Below, in pieces: positions 9,271 through 19,737 of a stretch of 64,000 nucleotides of DNA. The notes under the pieces were generated by a model. The model was not told the origin of the DNA, ran no database searches, and saw only the letters and a list, made by a program, of their open reading frames with translations. Source of the DNA: JAAYJR01 sp964563975 (lineage in GTDB: Bacteria; Bacteroidota; Bacteroidia; Bacteroidales; Prolixibacteraceae); contig CAZLZJ010000001.1 in NCBI GenBank assembly GCA_964563975.1, positions 105,178 to 169,177 on the forward strand, given 5' to 3'. Positions within the stretch are counted from its first letter, which is position 1; each line of letters starts with the position of its first letter. The translations under genes and the position numbers were made by a program.

Positions 9271-12200
9271 TTAAATGCTTCTTTTCATTTCAATCATCCG
9301 GTCATACTCCTCCTTTGAACCGACAATCAGACTCTTATACTCTTTCAGTCCGGTACCGGCCGGAATAAGATGTCCGCAAATTACATTCTCTTTCAGTCCG
9401 TCAAGGAAATCTGTTTTCCCGTGAATAGCCGCTTCATTAAGCACTTTTGTTGTCTCCTGGAAGGAAGCGGCCGACAGCCAGCTTCTTGTCTGAAGTGCAG
9501 CTCTTGTAATACCCTGCAAAACCTGACTGGAAGTTGCGGGAATGGCATCTCTTGCCTCTATCAGCTTTTTATCTTTCCTTCTCAGCTGTGAGTTTTCATC
9601 CCTTAACCTCCTGGAAGAAATTATCTGACCCGATTTTAACCCTTCGGAATTACCAGGGTCAATAACAACTTTCTTATTCCAGATCCAGTCATTTTCCGAT
9701 ATAAATTCACTTTTATCCACTACCTGCTTTTCTAAGAATCTGGTATCTCCCGGGTCTTCAATTTCAACTTTCCTCATCATCTGCCGGATAATAACCTCAA
9801 AGTGTTTATCATTGATCTTAACACCCTGCATACGGTAAACATCCTGAACCTCATTCAAAATGTACTCCTGTACAGCTGTAGGGCCTTTAATGGCCAATAT
9901 ATCTGCAGGGGTGATCGCTCCGTCCGACAGAGGTGTTCCCGCCCTGATATAGTCGTTTTCCTGCACAAGTATCTGCTTTGAAAGCGGAACAAGATATTTT
10001 TTAACATTATCTGTTTTCGAAGAGATGATAATTTCTCTGTTACCCCTTTTTATTTTCCCAAGTGAGACTTCTCCGTCAATTTCTGAAACAACCGCCGGAT
10101 TTGAAGGGTTACGTGCTTCAAACAGCTCTGTAACTCTGGGCAAACCACCTGTTATATCACCGGCTTTTCCTGCAGCTCTCGGTATCTTCACCAATACCAT
10201 CCCTGCATTCACATTCTGTCCGGAAGTAACTGCAATATGGCCTCCAACAGGCAGGTTATAAGAACGTATCTGAACCCCGTCCCTATCTAACAATTTCAAA
10301 GCAGGGTTCTTTGTTTTATCCCTTGTTTCAATTATCACTTTTTCACTATAACCGGTCTGCTCATCAGACTCCTCACGATAGGTAACCCCTTCAACCAGGT
10401 GTTCAAACTCTACCTTGCCTTCAAATTCACTAATAATAACTCCATTAAACGGGTCCCATTCACAAATTAACTTCCCTTTCCTGACTTCATCACCACTCTT
10501 AACATATAATTTTGAACCATAGGGTAATGGATGAGAAGATAACGGTATCTGTGTATTTTTGTCAATAATTTTTAATTCTGCCAACCGGCTTACAACCACA
10601 TACACAAGTTTACCTTCACTGTTATGAAGCGGAACCGAACGCAATTCATCTATTTGAACAATACCGTCATAACGTGCTTCAATTTCAGACTGAGCAGAAA
10701 TATTTCCTGCAATACCTCCAACATGGAAAGTACGAAGTGTTAACTGTGTACCGGGTTCACCGATCGACTGAGCTGCAATTACACCTACAGATTCCCCTTT
10801 TTGTACCATTTTGCCGGTAGCAAGATTCCTTCCGTAACATTTGGTACACACTCCGGTCTGTGCTTCGCATGTAAGAACCGAACGTATTTCTATACTCTCT
10901 AATGGAGAATCTTCGATTGCCAGAGCAACCTCTTCAGTTATCTCACTACCGGATTTAACAATCAGATCCCCATTAAGAGGATGGTAGATATCATGAACCG
11001 AAGTTCTGCCAACTATCCTTTCATACAGAGAGGCAACTACCTCCTCATTATTCTTTATTGCAGTGGCAACAATTCCTCTTAATGTTCCGCAATCTTCTTC
11101 AGAAACTATAACATCCTGCGAAACATCAACAAGACGACGAGTCAGATATCCCGCATCGGCAGTTTTCAGCGCAGTGTCTGCCAAACCTTTACGGGCTCCG
11201 TGAGTTGAAATAAAGTATTCCAAAACCGATAACCCCTCTTTAAAATTGGCAAGAATGGGGTTCTCAATAATCTGCGAACCGGTTGACCCTGATTTTTGCG
11301 GTTTAGCCATCAATCCCCTCATCCCGCATAACTGCCTGATCTGCTCTTTAGAGCCTCTTGCTCCGGAATCAAGCATCATATATATTGAATTAAAACCCTG
11401 CTTATCGGTACTTAGGGTTTTCATCACTGAATATGTCAGCTTCGAGTTTGCATGTGTCCAAATATCAATAACCTGATTATATCTTTCATTATTGGTTATA
11501 AAACCCATATTGTAGTTGCCCACAACCTCATCAACCTCATTATAGCTATTTTCAACTATATCTTCCTTATCGGGCGGAACAATAACATCATCAAGATTAA
11601 AAGAAAGCCCGCCCCTGTATGCCATATGATAGCCCAGGTCCTTAATAGCATCAAGAAATACAACTGTTTCAGCATTTCCGCACCTATTAAATACATCGGA
11701 AATAATTGACCTCAATGATTTCTTGGTAAGAAGCTGATTGATATATCCAACCTCCCGGGGTACATATTCATTAAAAAGAACTCTTCCTACTGTTGTTTCA
11801 ACAATATGTTTAAAATATTCGCCATTATCGTCGATATCTTCCACTTTTACCTTTACAATTGCATGAAGCCCGACTACCCTTTCTGAATATGCAATAGTCA
11901 CCTCTTCGGGTGAATAAAATGTCATACCTTCACCCTTTGAATTGTCTCTTTGTTTAGTCATATAATAGAGCCCCAACACCATATCCTGCGAAGGCACATG
12001 AATTGGAGCACCATTGGCAGGATTAAGAAGGTTATGTGAAGAAAGCATCAGCAACTGGGCTTCAAGAATAGCAGCATTTCCCAATGGGAGGTGTACTGCC
12101 ATCTGATCACCGTCAAAATCGGCATTAAACCCGGTACAAACCAACGGATGAAGCTGAATGGCTTTTCCTTCGATCATTACAGGCTGAAATGCCTGGATTG

Positions 12201-13533
12201 AAAGCCTGTGCAGTGTAGGAGCACGGTTCAGCAATACCGGATGCCCTTTTAATACATTTTCAAGTATCTCCCATACAACAGGATCTTTTCTATCAACTAT
12301 CTTTTTTGCTGACTTTACAGTTTTAACTATTCCTCTCTCAATCAACTTACGGATAACAAAAGGTTTATAAAGCTCTGCAGCCATATCTTTTGGCAGTCCG
12401 CATTCATGAAGTTTTAATTTAGGTCCTACCACTATTACCGAACGGGCAGAGTAATCAACTCTTTTCCCAAGAAGATTCTGGCGGAACCGTCCCTGCTTTC
12501 CTTTTAAACTGTCGGACAACGATTTAAGAGCCCTGTTATTTTCTGTTTTTACTGCATTTGCTTTCCTGGAATTATCAAATAATGAATCAACAGCCTCCTG
12601 AAGCATTCTTTTTTCATTTCTGAGGATCACTTCGGGAGCTTTTATTTCAATAAGTCTCTTTAACCTGTTGTTTCTTATTATAACTCTCCGGTAAAGGTCA
12701 TTCAGATCGGATGTGGCAAACCTGCCTCCATCAAGTGGAACTAAAGGTCTCAGGTCGGGAGGTATAACCGGCACCACCCTCACTATCATCCACTCAGGCT
12801 GATTGAGATTCTTGCTGGCCCTGAATGCTTCAACAACCTGAAGGCGTTTCAGTGCTTCATTTTTTCTCTGTTGGGAAGTTTCGGTATTGGCCTTATGTCT
12901 TAAGGTATATGATAAATCATCCAGATCAAGCTTTTGCAATATATCAAAAAGAGCTTCGGCACCCATTTTTGCAATAAACTTGTTAGGATCATCGTCATCA
13001 AGAAGGGCATTCTCTTTCGGCAGGGAATCAAGAATATCCAAATACTCCTCTTCTGTCAGGAAATCAAGTTCTTTAACCCCGTCTGCATCTTTAATGCCGG
13101 GATTAATAACTACATATCTTTCATAATAAATTATTGAATCGAGCCTTTTGGTGGGTAATCCGAGCAGATATCCTATTTTATTGGGAAGCGACCGGAAATA
13201 CCAGATATGTGCCACCGGCACAACAAGGGCAATATGCCCCATTCGTTCACGCCTTACTTTCTTTTCCGTCACTTCAACACCACACCGGTCACAAACAATA
13301 CCTTTATATCTGATTCGTTTATATTTACCGCAATGACACTCATAATCTTTAACAGGTCCGAAAATACGCTCACAAAATAATCCATCGCGTTCAGGCTTAT
13401 AGGTTCTGTAGTTAATTGTTTCGGGCTTTAAAACTTCACCATAAGACCTTTCCAAAATCTCCTCCGGAGAAGAAAGACTTATAGAAATTTTTAAAAATCC
13501 GCTTTTTATTTTATTTTCTTTTCTAAATGCCAT
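9271..13533 (-). CDS. rpoC: DNA-directed RNA polymerase subunit beta'
   Basis: The 1420-residue beta' subunit, normal size for Bacteroidota. The N-terminal zinc-binding site has Cys66, Cys68, Cys81 and Cys84. The catalytic Mg2+ motif NADFDGDQM is present in the middle, followed by the bridge-helix/trigger-loop region. The second zinc site is formed by EEDCG and CEAQTGVCTKC. It is transcribed after rpoB with a 53-base gap and ahead of the DUF3467 gene. No frameshift or truncation is seen. Confidence 0.99.
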   Translation of the reverse strand: MAFRKENKIKSGFLKISISLSSPEEILERSYGEVLKPETINYRTYKPERDGLFCERIFGPVKDYECHCGKYKRIRYKGIVCDRCGVEVTEKKVRRERMGHIALVVPVAHIWYFRSLPNKIGYLLGLPTKRLDSIIYYERYVVINPGIKDADGVKELDFLTEEEYLDILDSLPKENALLDDDDPNKFIAKMGAEALFDILQKLDLDDLSYTLRHKANTETSQQRKNEALKRLQVVEAFRASKNLNQPEWMIVRVVPVIPPDLRPLVPLDGGRFATSDLNDLYRRVIIRNNRLKRLIEIKAPEVILRNEKRMLQEAVDSLFDNSRKANAVKTENNRALKSLSDSLKGKQGRFRQNLLGKRVDYSARSVIVVGPKLKLHECGLPKDMAAELYKPFVIRKLIERGIVKTVKSAKKIVDRKDPVVWEILENVLKGHPVLLNRAPTLHRLSIQAFQPVMIEGKAIQLHPLVCTGFNADFDGDQMAVHLPLGNAAILEAQLLMLSSHNLLNPANGAPIHVPSQDMVLGLYYMTKQRDNSKGEGMTFYSPEEVTIAYSERVVGLHAIVKVKVEDIDDNGEYFKHIVETTVGRVLFNEYVPREVGYINQLLTKKSLRSIISDVFNRCGNAETVVFLDAIKDLGYHMAYRGGLSFNLDDVIVPPDKEDIVENSYNEVDEVVGNYNMGFITNNERYNQVIDIWTHANSKLTYSVMKTLSTDKQGFNSIYMMLDSGARGSKEQIRQLCGMRGLMAKPQKSGSTGSQIIENPILANFKEGLSVLEYFISTHGARKGLADTALKTADAGYLTRRLVDVSQDVIVSEEDCGTLRGIVATAIKNNEEVVASLYERIVGRTSVHDIYHPLNGDLIVKSGSEITEEVALAIEDSPLESIEIRSVLTCEAQTGVCTKCYGRNLATGKMVQKGESVGVIAAQSIGEPGTQLTLRTFHVGGIAGNISAQSEIEARYDGIVQIDELRSVPLHNSEGKLVYVVVSRLAELKIIDKNTQIPLSSHPLPYGSKLYVKSGDEVRKGKLICEWDPFNGVIISEFEGKVEFEHLVEGVTYREESDEQTGYSEKVIIETRDKTKNPALKLLDRDGVQIRSYNLPVGGHIAVTSGQNVNAGMVLVKIPRAAGKAGDITGGLPRVTELFEARNPSNPAVVSEIDGEVSLGKIKRGNREIIISSKTDNVKKYLVPLSKQILVQENDYIRAGTPLSDGAITPADILAIKGPTAVQEYILNEVQDVYRMQGVKINDKHFEVIIRQMMRKVEIEDPGDTRFLEKQVVDKSEFISENDWIWNKKVVIDPGNSEGLKSGQIISSRRLRDENSQLRRKDKKLIEARDAIPATSSQVLQGITRAALQTRSWLSAASFQETTKVLNEAAIHGKTDFLDGLKENVICGHLIPAGTGLKEYKSLIVGSKEEYDRMIEMKRSI

Positions 13534-13586
13534 AATTGTAATAAAAATTCATTAAAACCGAACACGTTTACATCATGCTTAAGCCA

Positions 13587-16500
13587 CTATTCCATACGTA
13601 TACTGAGGCCCAGCCCTCTTAATTCATGCAATAGTACATTAAGTGATTCAGGGATTCCGGGTTGTGGCATCGGCTCACCTTTTACTATTGTCTCATATGC
13701 TTTGGCACGTCCTATTACATCATCTGATTTTACAGTAAGAATCTCCTGCAGGATATGAGAGGCGCCAAATGCTTCAAGCGCCCAAACCTCCATCTCCCCA
13801 AATCTTTGTCCGCCAAACTGTGCCTTACCGCCCAACGGTTGCTGGGTAATAAGAGAGTAGGGCCCTATTGAGCGTGCATGCATCTTATCCTCGACCAAAT
13901 GGCCAAGCTTCATCATATAGATCATCCCTACAGTAGCTTCCTGATCAAAGGGTTCACCTGTTTCACCATCATAAAGGGTTGTTCTCCCGTATCTTGGCAG
14001 CCCGGCCTTATCAGTATACTCTGTAATTTGCTCTATAGTGGCACCATCAAATATCGGAGTTGAAAATTGCAGCCCCAGTTTATGCCCTGCCCATCCGAGG
14101 ACTGTCTCATAAATCTGCCCCAAATTCATTCTGGAAGGTACACCTAAAGGATTAAGAACAATATCAACCGGTGTTCCATCAGCCAGAAAAGGCATATCTT
14201 CCTGTCTTACAACACGCGAAACAATACCTTTATTACCATGTCTCCCCGCCATCTTATCACCTATCTGAAGCTTCCTCTTCTTTGCAATAAATACCTTAGC
14301 CAGCTGAATGATCCCCGGAGGAAGCTCATCTCCGATCGTAACATTGTATCTGTCGCGCCGGGCAAGAGCTTCAGCCTCTTTATGCTTCATTATGTAATTG
14401 TTGATCACCCTGAATATCAAATCGTTTTTGCTTTTATCCGTAGTCCATTTCAACGGATTTATCGTCAGGTAATCTATCTCTTGTAACTGTCTGAGTGTAA
14501 ACTTGACACCTTTTGAAATAACCTCTCCGCCATAAAAATCTTTTACTCCCTGAGAAGTTTTTCCGTTAACTAATGTAAAAAGCTTTTCTTCCAATTTGGA
14601 ACGCAGTGCGGAAATCTCGCGATCAAATTTTTCATCTATCTGATCAAGCAATACTTTAGTTGCATTCTTTCCTTTTCTCTCTTTTCCAATCCTGGAAAAT
14701 AATTTTTTATTGATCACAACGCCTGTCAATGAAGGGGTAGCTTTCAGAGAGGCATCTTTAACATCACCGGCTTTATCGCCAAAAATTGCCCGTAACAGTT
14801 TTTCTTCCGGCGAAGGATCAGATTCCCCTTTTGGGGTGATCTTGCCAATTAATATATCTCCCGGTTTTACATCTGCACCAATCCTTATTAATCCGTTTTC
14901 ATCAAGATTTTTAGTGGCTTCCTCACTGATATTTGGAATATCAGAGGTAAACTCTTCAAGTCCTCTTTTGGTATCTCTAACCTCAAGGCTGTATTCATCG
15001 ACATGTACTGATGTAAATATATCTTCTCTTACAATACGATCGGAGACTACTATGGCATCCTCATAGTTATAGCCCTGCCATGGCATAAAAGCCACCATCA
15101 GATTTCTTCCAAGAGCCAGTTCGCCATTCTGGGTTGCATAACCCTCGGTTAATATCTGCCCTTTTTTAATCCTGTCGCCTTTGGACACTAATGGCTTAAG
15201 GTCAATTGTGGTACCCTGGTTGGTTTTTGAATATTTCAAAAGTTCGAAAGTGACAACTTCCGGATCAAAACTGACAAATCTGTCGTTATCGGTAACATCA
15301 TAACGTACAATTATCTGAGTGGAGTCAACATATTCAACAACACCGTCAAATTCTGCCTTAATCATCACCCTTGAATCCGAAACGGTTATACCTTCCAGTC
15401 CTGTTCCCACTATTGGAGTTTCCGGCCTGAGAAGAGGCACAGCCTGCCGCATCATATTAGACCCCATTAGTGCACGGTTAGCATCATCATTTTCCAAAAA
15501 TGATATTAAAGAAGCAGCCACGGATGCAATCTGATTTGGCCCTACGTCCATAAGATCTATTTCTTCTTTATCAATCAGGGGATAGTCTCCGTCAAGCCTG
15601 GATTTAACTTTCTGATTGATAAAAAAGCCATCCGGATCAATAGGAGCATTTGCCTGGGCAATAACCCGGCCTTCCTCCTCCTCTGCAGTGAGATAAATTG
15701 CGCCCTCATCCGACAGGTCTACCTTGCCATCTTTAACTTTTCTGTATGGTGTGGCAATGAATCCCAGATCATTTATTTTTGCAAATACACACAAAGAAGA
15801 GATAAGTCCGATATTCGGCCCTTCGGGTGTTTCAATCGGGCAAAGCCTTCCATAATGGGTATAATGGACGTCCCTGACCTCAAATCCTGCACGTTCTCTC
15901 GATAAACCGCCCGGACCAAGTGCCGACATCCTTCTCTTATGGGTCATCTCAGCAAGCGGATTGGTCTGATCCATAAACTGAGACAGTGCATTGGTACCGA
16001 AAAATGAATTAATTACCGAAGAAAGGGTTTTAGAATTTATAAGGTCTATTGGTGTAAACACCTCATTATCGCGAACATTCATTCTTTCACGGATTGTACG
16101 TGCCATTCTTGCCAATCCTATTCCAAACTGATTAAACATCTGCTCACCGACAGTTCGAACACGCCTGTTGCTAAGATGGTCTATATCATCAACATCAGTT
16201 TTGGAATTAACTAACTGAATAAGGTGTCTGATTATCTCAATAATGTCTTCTCTGGTTAAAATCCTGACCTCAGAATCAACCTGAAGCCCCAATTTCTTAT
16301 TAATCCTGTAACGGCCAACTTCTCCTAAATCATATCTTTTATCAGAAAAGAACAGCTTATCGATCACATCCCTGGCAGTTGCCTCATCAGGCGGCTCTGC
16401 ATTTCTTAACTGGCGATAGATATGTAATACTGCTTCCTTTTCTGAATTACAAGGATCTTTTTGCAGGGTATTGTAGATAATTGCAAAATCCTGTTGTCTC

Positions 16501-17399
16501 TGATCATCCTTATGAATCAGGATAGTTTTCACTCCTGATCCGATAATATCTTCTATATGATCCTCCTCAAGTACGGTTTCCCGATCAATTATTACTTCGT
16601 TCCTTTCAATGGAAACAACCTCACCGGTATCCTCATCTACAAAATCTTCAACCCATGATTTTAAAACACGGGCAGCAAGTTTTCTGCCAATAACTTTTTT
16701 AAGCCCGCTTTTTGAAACTTTAATCTCATCTGCAAGATTAAATATTTCAAGAACATCTTTATCGCTTTCATATCCGATAGCGCGCAACAGTGTTGTAACA
16801 GGCAATTTTTTCTTCCTGTCGATATAGGCAAACATTACACTGTGGATATCGGTTGCGAACTCAATCCATGAACCTTTAAAAGGGATTATTCGTGCCGAAT
16901 AGAGCTTCGTTCCATTTGCATGCAGGCTCTGTCCGAAAAAGACACCGGGTGACCTGTGCAGCTGGGAAACAATAACCCTTTCAGCACCATTAATAATAAA
17001 AGTACCTTTTTCAGTCATATAGGGCACTGTACCCAGATAGACATCCTGAACAACCGTATCAAAATCTTCATGTTCCGGATCGGTGCAATACAGTTTCAGC
17101 TTCGCCTTTAAGGGTACACTATATGTCAATCCCCTTTCAATACACTCCAAAATTGCATATCTTGGCGGATCGACCTGGTAATCAATAAATTCCAGGACAA
17201 AATTATTTCGTGTATCGGAAATTGGAAAATTTTCCTGAAAAACACGGTATAATCCCTCCTCTTTACGCTGTTCAGGAGTTGTATTTAACTGAAAAAAATC
17301 TTTAAATGATTTAATTTGTACTTCTAAGAAGTCAGGATAATCAAACCTGGTTTGCGTTAAAGAAAAACTAATTCTTTCGTTTTTTGTTATAACTGACAT
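13587..17399 (-). CDS. rpoB: DNA-directed RNA polymerase subunit beta
   Basis: The beta subunit of core RNA polymerase. The frame stays open 19 codons upstream (to 17456) with a hydrophobic, unconserved extension. The ATG at 17399 (MSVITKNERISF) gives 1270 residues, the usual size in Bacteroidales, and is preferred. The rifampicin-pocket region reads LSQFMDQTNPL...THKRRMSALGPGGL, with the Asp, His, Arg and Ser positions associated with resistance all wild type, so a rifampicin-sensitive enzyme is expected. The C-terminal motifs GDKMAGRHGNKG and GGKAQFGGQRFGEMEVWAL are intact. 219 bases separate it from rplL, with no clear terminator. Confidence 0.99.
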   Translation of the reverse strand: MSVITKNERISFSLTQTRFDYPDFLEVQIKSFKDFFQLNTTPEQRKEEGLYRVFQENFPISDTRNNFVLEFIDYQVDPPRYAILECIERGLTYSVPLKAKLKLYCTDPEHEDFDTVVQDVYLGTVPYMTEKGTFIINGAERVIVSQLHRSPGVFFGQSLHANGTKLYSARIIPFKGSWIEFATDIHSVMFAYIDRKKKLPVTTLLRAIGYESDKDVLEIFNLADEIKVSKSGLKKVIGRKLAARVLKSWVEDFVDEDTGEVVSIERNEVIIDRETVLEEDHIEDIIGSGVKTILIHKDDQRQQDFAIIYNTLQKDPCNSEKEAVLHIYRQLRNAEPPDEATARDVIDKLFFSDKRYDLGEVGRYRINKKLGLQVDSEVRILTREDIIEIIRHLIQLVNSKTDVDDIDHLSNRRVRTVGEQMFNQFGIGLARMARTIRERMNVRDNEVFTPIDLINSKTLSSVINSFFGTNALSQFMDQTNPLAEMTHKRRMSALGPGGLSRERAGFEVRDVHYTHYGRLCPIETPEGPNIGLISSLCVFAKINDLGFIATPYRKVKDGKVDLSDEGAIYLTAEEEEGRVIAQANAPIDPDGFFINQKVKSRLDGDYPLIDKEEIDLMDVGPNQIASVAASLISFLENDDANRALMGSNMMRQAVPLLRPETPIVGTGLEGITVSDSRVMIKAEFDGVVEYVDSTQIIVRYDVTDNDRFVSFDPEVVTFELLKYSKTNQGTTIDLKPLVSKGDRIKKGQILTEGYATQNGELALGRNLMVAFMPWQGYNYEDAIVVSDRIVREDIFTSVHVDEYSLEVRDTKRGLEEFTSDIPNISEEATKNLDENGLIRIGADVKPGDILIGKITPKGESDPSPEEKLLRAIFGDKAGDVKDASLKATPSLTGVVINKKLFSRIGKERKGKNATKVLLDQIDEKFDREISALRSKLEEKLFTLVNGKTSQGVKDFYGGEVISKGVKFTLRQLQEIDYLTINPLKWTTDKSKNDLIFRVINNYIMKHKEAEALARRDRYNVTIGDELPPGIIQLAKVFIAKKRKLQIGDKMAGRHGNKGIVSRVVRQEDMPFLADGTPVDIVLNPLGVPSRMNLGQIYETVLGWAGHKLGLQFSTPIFDGATIEQITEYTDKAGLPRYGRTTLYDGETGEPFDQEATVGMIYMMKLGHLVEDKMHARSIGPYSLITQQPLGGKAQFGGQRFGEMEVWALEAFGASHILQEILTVKSDDVIGRAKAYETIVKGEPMPQPGIPESLNVLLHELRGLGLSIRME

Positions 17400-17618
17400 G
17401 TATTTATGCAGGTTAATTACATAAAATATAAACACACAAAGAGGGAAATGTATCAAAAGCCGTTTTTAAACCTTCCATAATAATATAGATAAATTTAAGG
17501 ATTTTTCATTAACAATAAATAGCTAAACTTGAAATACGACTTTAAAATGTAGAAATATCAAATAACACTTCTACCTTGATACATTCCCCATACAACCTTA
17601 AAGCAGGCCGGATTGTGA

Positions 17619-17999
17619 TTATTTTATCTCTGCTTCGGCTCCGGCTTCTTCCAATTGAGCTTTCAGAGCTTCAGCCTCTTCTTTGGAAACTTTTTCTTTT
17701 ATTGCTTTGGGAGCCTCGTCAACAACAGCTTTAGACTCTTTAAGACCAAGTCCGGTTAACTCTTTTACGAGCTTAACTACTGCCAGTTTTGACTGACCGG
17801 CTGCTTTAAGAATAACATCAAATTCAGTTTGTACTGCAGGAGCATCACCTTCTCCGCCATTTATTGCCGCTCCGGCAACTGCAACTGCAGCAGCAGCCGG
17901 TTCTATTCCATATTTATCCTTAAGAATTCCGGCTAATTCATTAACTTCTTTAACAGTTAAATTTACCAACTCTTCAGCAAGTTGAATTAAATCTGCCAT
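17619..17999 (-). CDS. rplL: 50S ribosomal protein L7/L12
   Basis: The stalk protein L7/L12, 126 residues. A helical N-terminal dimerisation domain is followed by an Ala/Gly-rich hinge (about 33-50) and the C-terminal domain that contacts elongation factors, with the conserved KLAVVKLVKELTGLGLKEAK-like block (here LKESKAVVDEAPK). It follows rplJ with a 34-base gap and is the last ribosomal gene before rpoB. Confidence 0.98.
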   Translation of the reverse strand: MADLIQLAEELVNLTVKEVNELAGILKDKYGIEPAAAAVAVAGAAINGGEGDAPAVQTEFDVILKAAGQSKLAVVKLVKELTGLGLKESKAVVDEAPKAIKEKVSKEEAEALKAQLEEAGAEAEIK

Positions 18000-18033
18000 T
18001 TTAACTTATTTTAAAAATTATTTCTAAAGTAAA

Positions 18034-18552
18034 CTATTCTCTTTCTTTTAGTGTTTCAAGCACACCATGTATAGTATTACCACCACTTTGCAGTTGCGAA
18101 AGCAATGTCTGCATTGGTGATTTCAAGAGAGCAACAACATCAGCAATAAGCTCATTCTTAGATTTCACTGCAATCAGCGCATTAAGCTGCTCTTCTCCCA
18201 AGTAAGCTGACTCCTCGACATAAGCGCCCTTTAAAAGAGGCCTCTTATGTTTTCTTCTAAACTCTTTAATCAATTTAGCGGGAGCATTCCCTACCTCGGT
18301 GAACATTACCGATGTATTTCCCTTAAGTACACCGTAAAGCTCCTCGGCATTTTTATCGGAACTTTCGAGAGCTCTACGTAATAAAGTATTTTTTGTAACA
18401 ACCAGTTTAATATTTTCCTTGAAGCACAGTCTTCTTAACTTACTGGTATCAGCAGCGTTTAAACCACTAATGTCAGCTAAGTAAAAATGGTTGTACGAAT
18501 CAATTTGTTCTTGTAGGTTTTTGACCAAAACTTGCTTATCCGATCTTTTCAT
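18034..18552 (-). CDS. rplJ: 50S ribosomal protein L10
   Basis: L10 anchors L7/L12 dimers to the ribosome. The length of 172 residues is standard, with the N-terminal rRNA-binding domain (TKNTLLRRAL block) and a C-terminal helix for L7/L12. Only 11 bases separate it from rplA, so there is no room between these genes for a separate L10-binding leader of the kind known in other bacteria; any autoregulation must act elsewhere. Confidence 0.98.
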   Translation of the reverse strand: MKRSDKQVLVKNLQEQIDSYNHFYLADISGLNAADTSKLRRLCFKENIKLVVTKNTLLRRALESSDKNAEELYGVLKGNTSVMFTEVGNAPAKLIKEFRRKHKRPLLKGAYVEESAYLGEEQLNALIAVKSKNELIADVVALLKSPMQTLLSQLQSGGNTIHGVLETLKERE

Positions 18553-18563
18553 TTTTACTCTTT

Positions 18564-19259
18564 TTAGTCAGATACTGACTTTGGTTCAACTTTAATACCA
18601 GGGCTCATAGTACTGGAAAGATAGATGCTTCTGATATAAGTACCCTTTGCTGCCGGTGGCTTTAACTTCTGGATCGTGTGAATAAACTCCACTGCATTTT
18701 CTTTAATCTTATCAGGAGGAAATGACACCTTGCCGATTGAGGTATGTACAATGCCAAACTTATCGACTTTAAAGTCAATCTTGCCTTGTTTAACCTCTCT
18801 GACGGCCCTGCCAACATCCATGGTCACCGTACCGCTCTTTGGGTTAGGCATTAATCCCCGCGGGCCCAATATACGCCCCAGCTGACCAACCTTACCCATA
18901 ACAGACGGCATGGTTATAATCACATCCACATCAGTCCAGCCCCCTTTAATCTTTTCAATATAGTCATCCAAACCAACATAATCAGCTCCGGCTTCATTTG
19001 CTTCATTCTCCTTGTCGTGAGTTACCAAAGCTAATACCCGGACATCTTTACCAGTTCCATGGGGTAACGAAACTACGCCTCTAACCATCTGATTAGCCTT
19101 TCTTGGATCAACTCCCAAACGGACATCTATATCGACCGATGCATCAAATTTGGTGAAGGTTATCTCTTTTACCAGCTTCGAAGCTTCGTCAATCGAATAC
19201 AGTTTGCCTTTTTCAAATTTTTCCAGAGAAGCTTTTTTATTTTTCGTAATTCTGCCCAT
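18564..19259 (-). CDS. rplA: 50S ribosomal protein L1
   Basis: L1 forms the mobile L1 stalk at the ribosomal E site and often represses its own operon. It has 231 residues, with the conserved core GRILGPRGLMPNPKSGTVT and the N-terminal FDASVDIDVRLGVDPRK block. It lies 14 bases after rplK in the standard rplK-rplA-rplJ-rplL order. Confidence 0.98.
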   Translation of the reverse strand: MGRITKNKKASLEKFEKGKLYSIDEASKLVKEITFTKFDASVDIDVRLGVDPRKANQMVRGVVSLPHGTGKDVRVLALVTHDKENEANEAGADYVGLDDYIEKIKGGWTDVDVIITMPSVMGKVGQLGRILGPRGLMPNPKSGTVTMDVGRAVREVKQGKIDFKVDKFGIVHTSIGKVSFPPDKIKENAVEFIHTIQKLKPPAAKGTYIRSIYLSSTMSPGIKVEPKSVSD

Positions 19260-19273
19260 CTTAGAATTTTTAT

Positions 19274-19717
19274 TTAATTATTGAATGGTGAAGTGCCTTT
19301 AAGTGCAATTCCCATACTTCTGGCGGTACCTGCCACTATTTTCATTGCAGATTCTACCGTAAAGCAATTCAGGTCAGACATTTTAGATTCAGCAATCTGT
19401 TTTACCTGATTCCATGTTACTGATGCCACTTTATTCACATGCGGCTCAGCCGAACCTTTTTTTGCTTTTGATATTTCCAACAATTGAATGGCCACAGGTG
19501 GTTGTTTTACAATGAAGTCAAACGTCTTGTCATGGTACACAGTAATTATTACGGGAAGAATTTTCCCTGCCTGATCCTGCGTCCTGCTATTAAACAGTTT
19601 GCAAAACTGCATTATATTAACCCCTTTGGCACCAAGTGCCGGTCCCACCGGTGGAGACGGATTAGCCGCACCACCTTTGATCTGTAATTTAATTAATCCA
19701 GCAACTTCTTTTGCCAT
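19274..19717 (-). CDS. rplK: 50S ribosomal protein L11
   Basis: L11 binds the GTPase-associated region of 23S rRNA and is needed for RelA-type stringent signalling on ribosomes. It has 147 residues, with the proline-rich N-terminus (NPSPPVGPALG) and the C-terminal RNA-binding domain ending in the AGTARSMGI block. It starts 20 bases after nusG. Confidence 0.98.
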   Translation of the reverse strand: MAKEVAGLIKLQIKGGAANPSPPVGPALGAKGVNIMQFCKLFNSRTQDQAGKILPVIITVYHDKTFDFIVKQPPVAIQLLEISKAKKGSAEPHVNKVASVTWNQVKQIAESKMSDLNCFTVESAMKIVAGTARSMGIALKGTSPFNN

Positions 19718-19737
19718 AATTTAAAATTAACACGTTC

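Noticed and set aside
17400..17456. 19-residue hydrophobic extension of RpoB
   Set aside because: RpoB has no signal peptide, and the internal ATG gives the usual 1270 residues.
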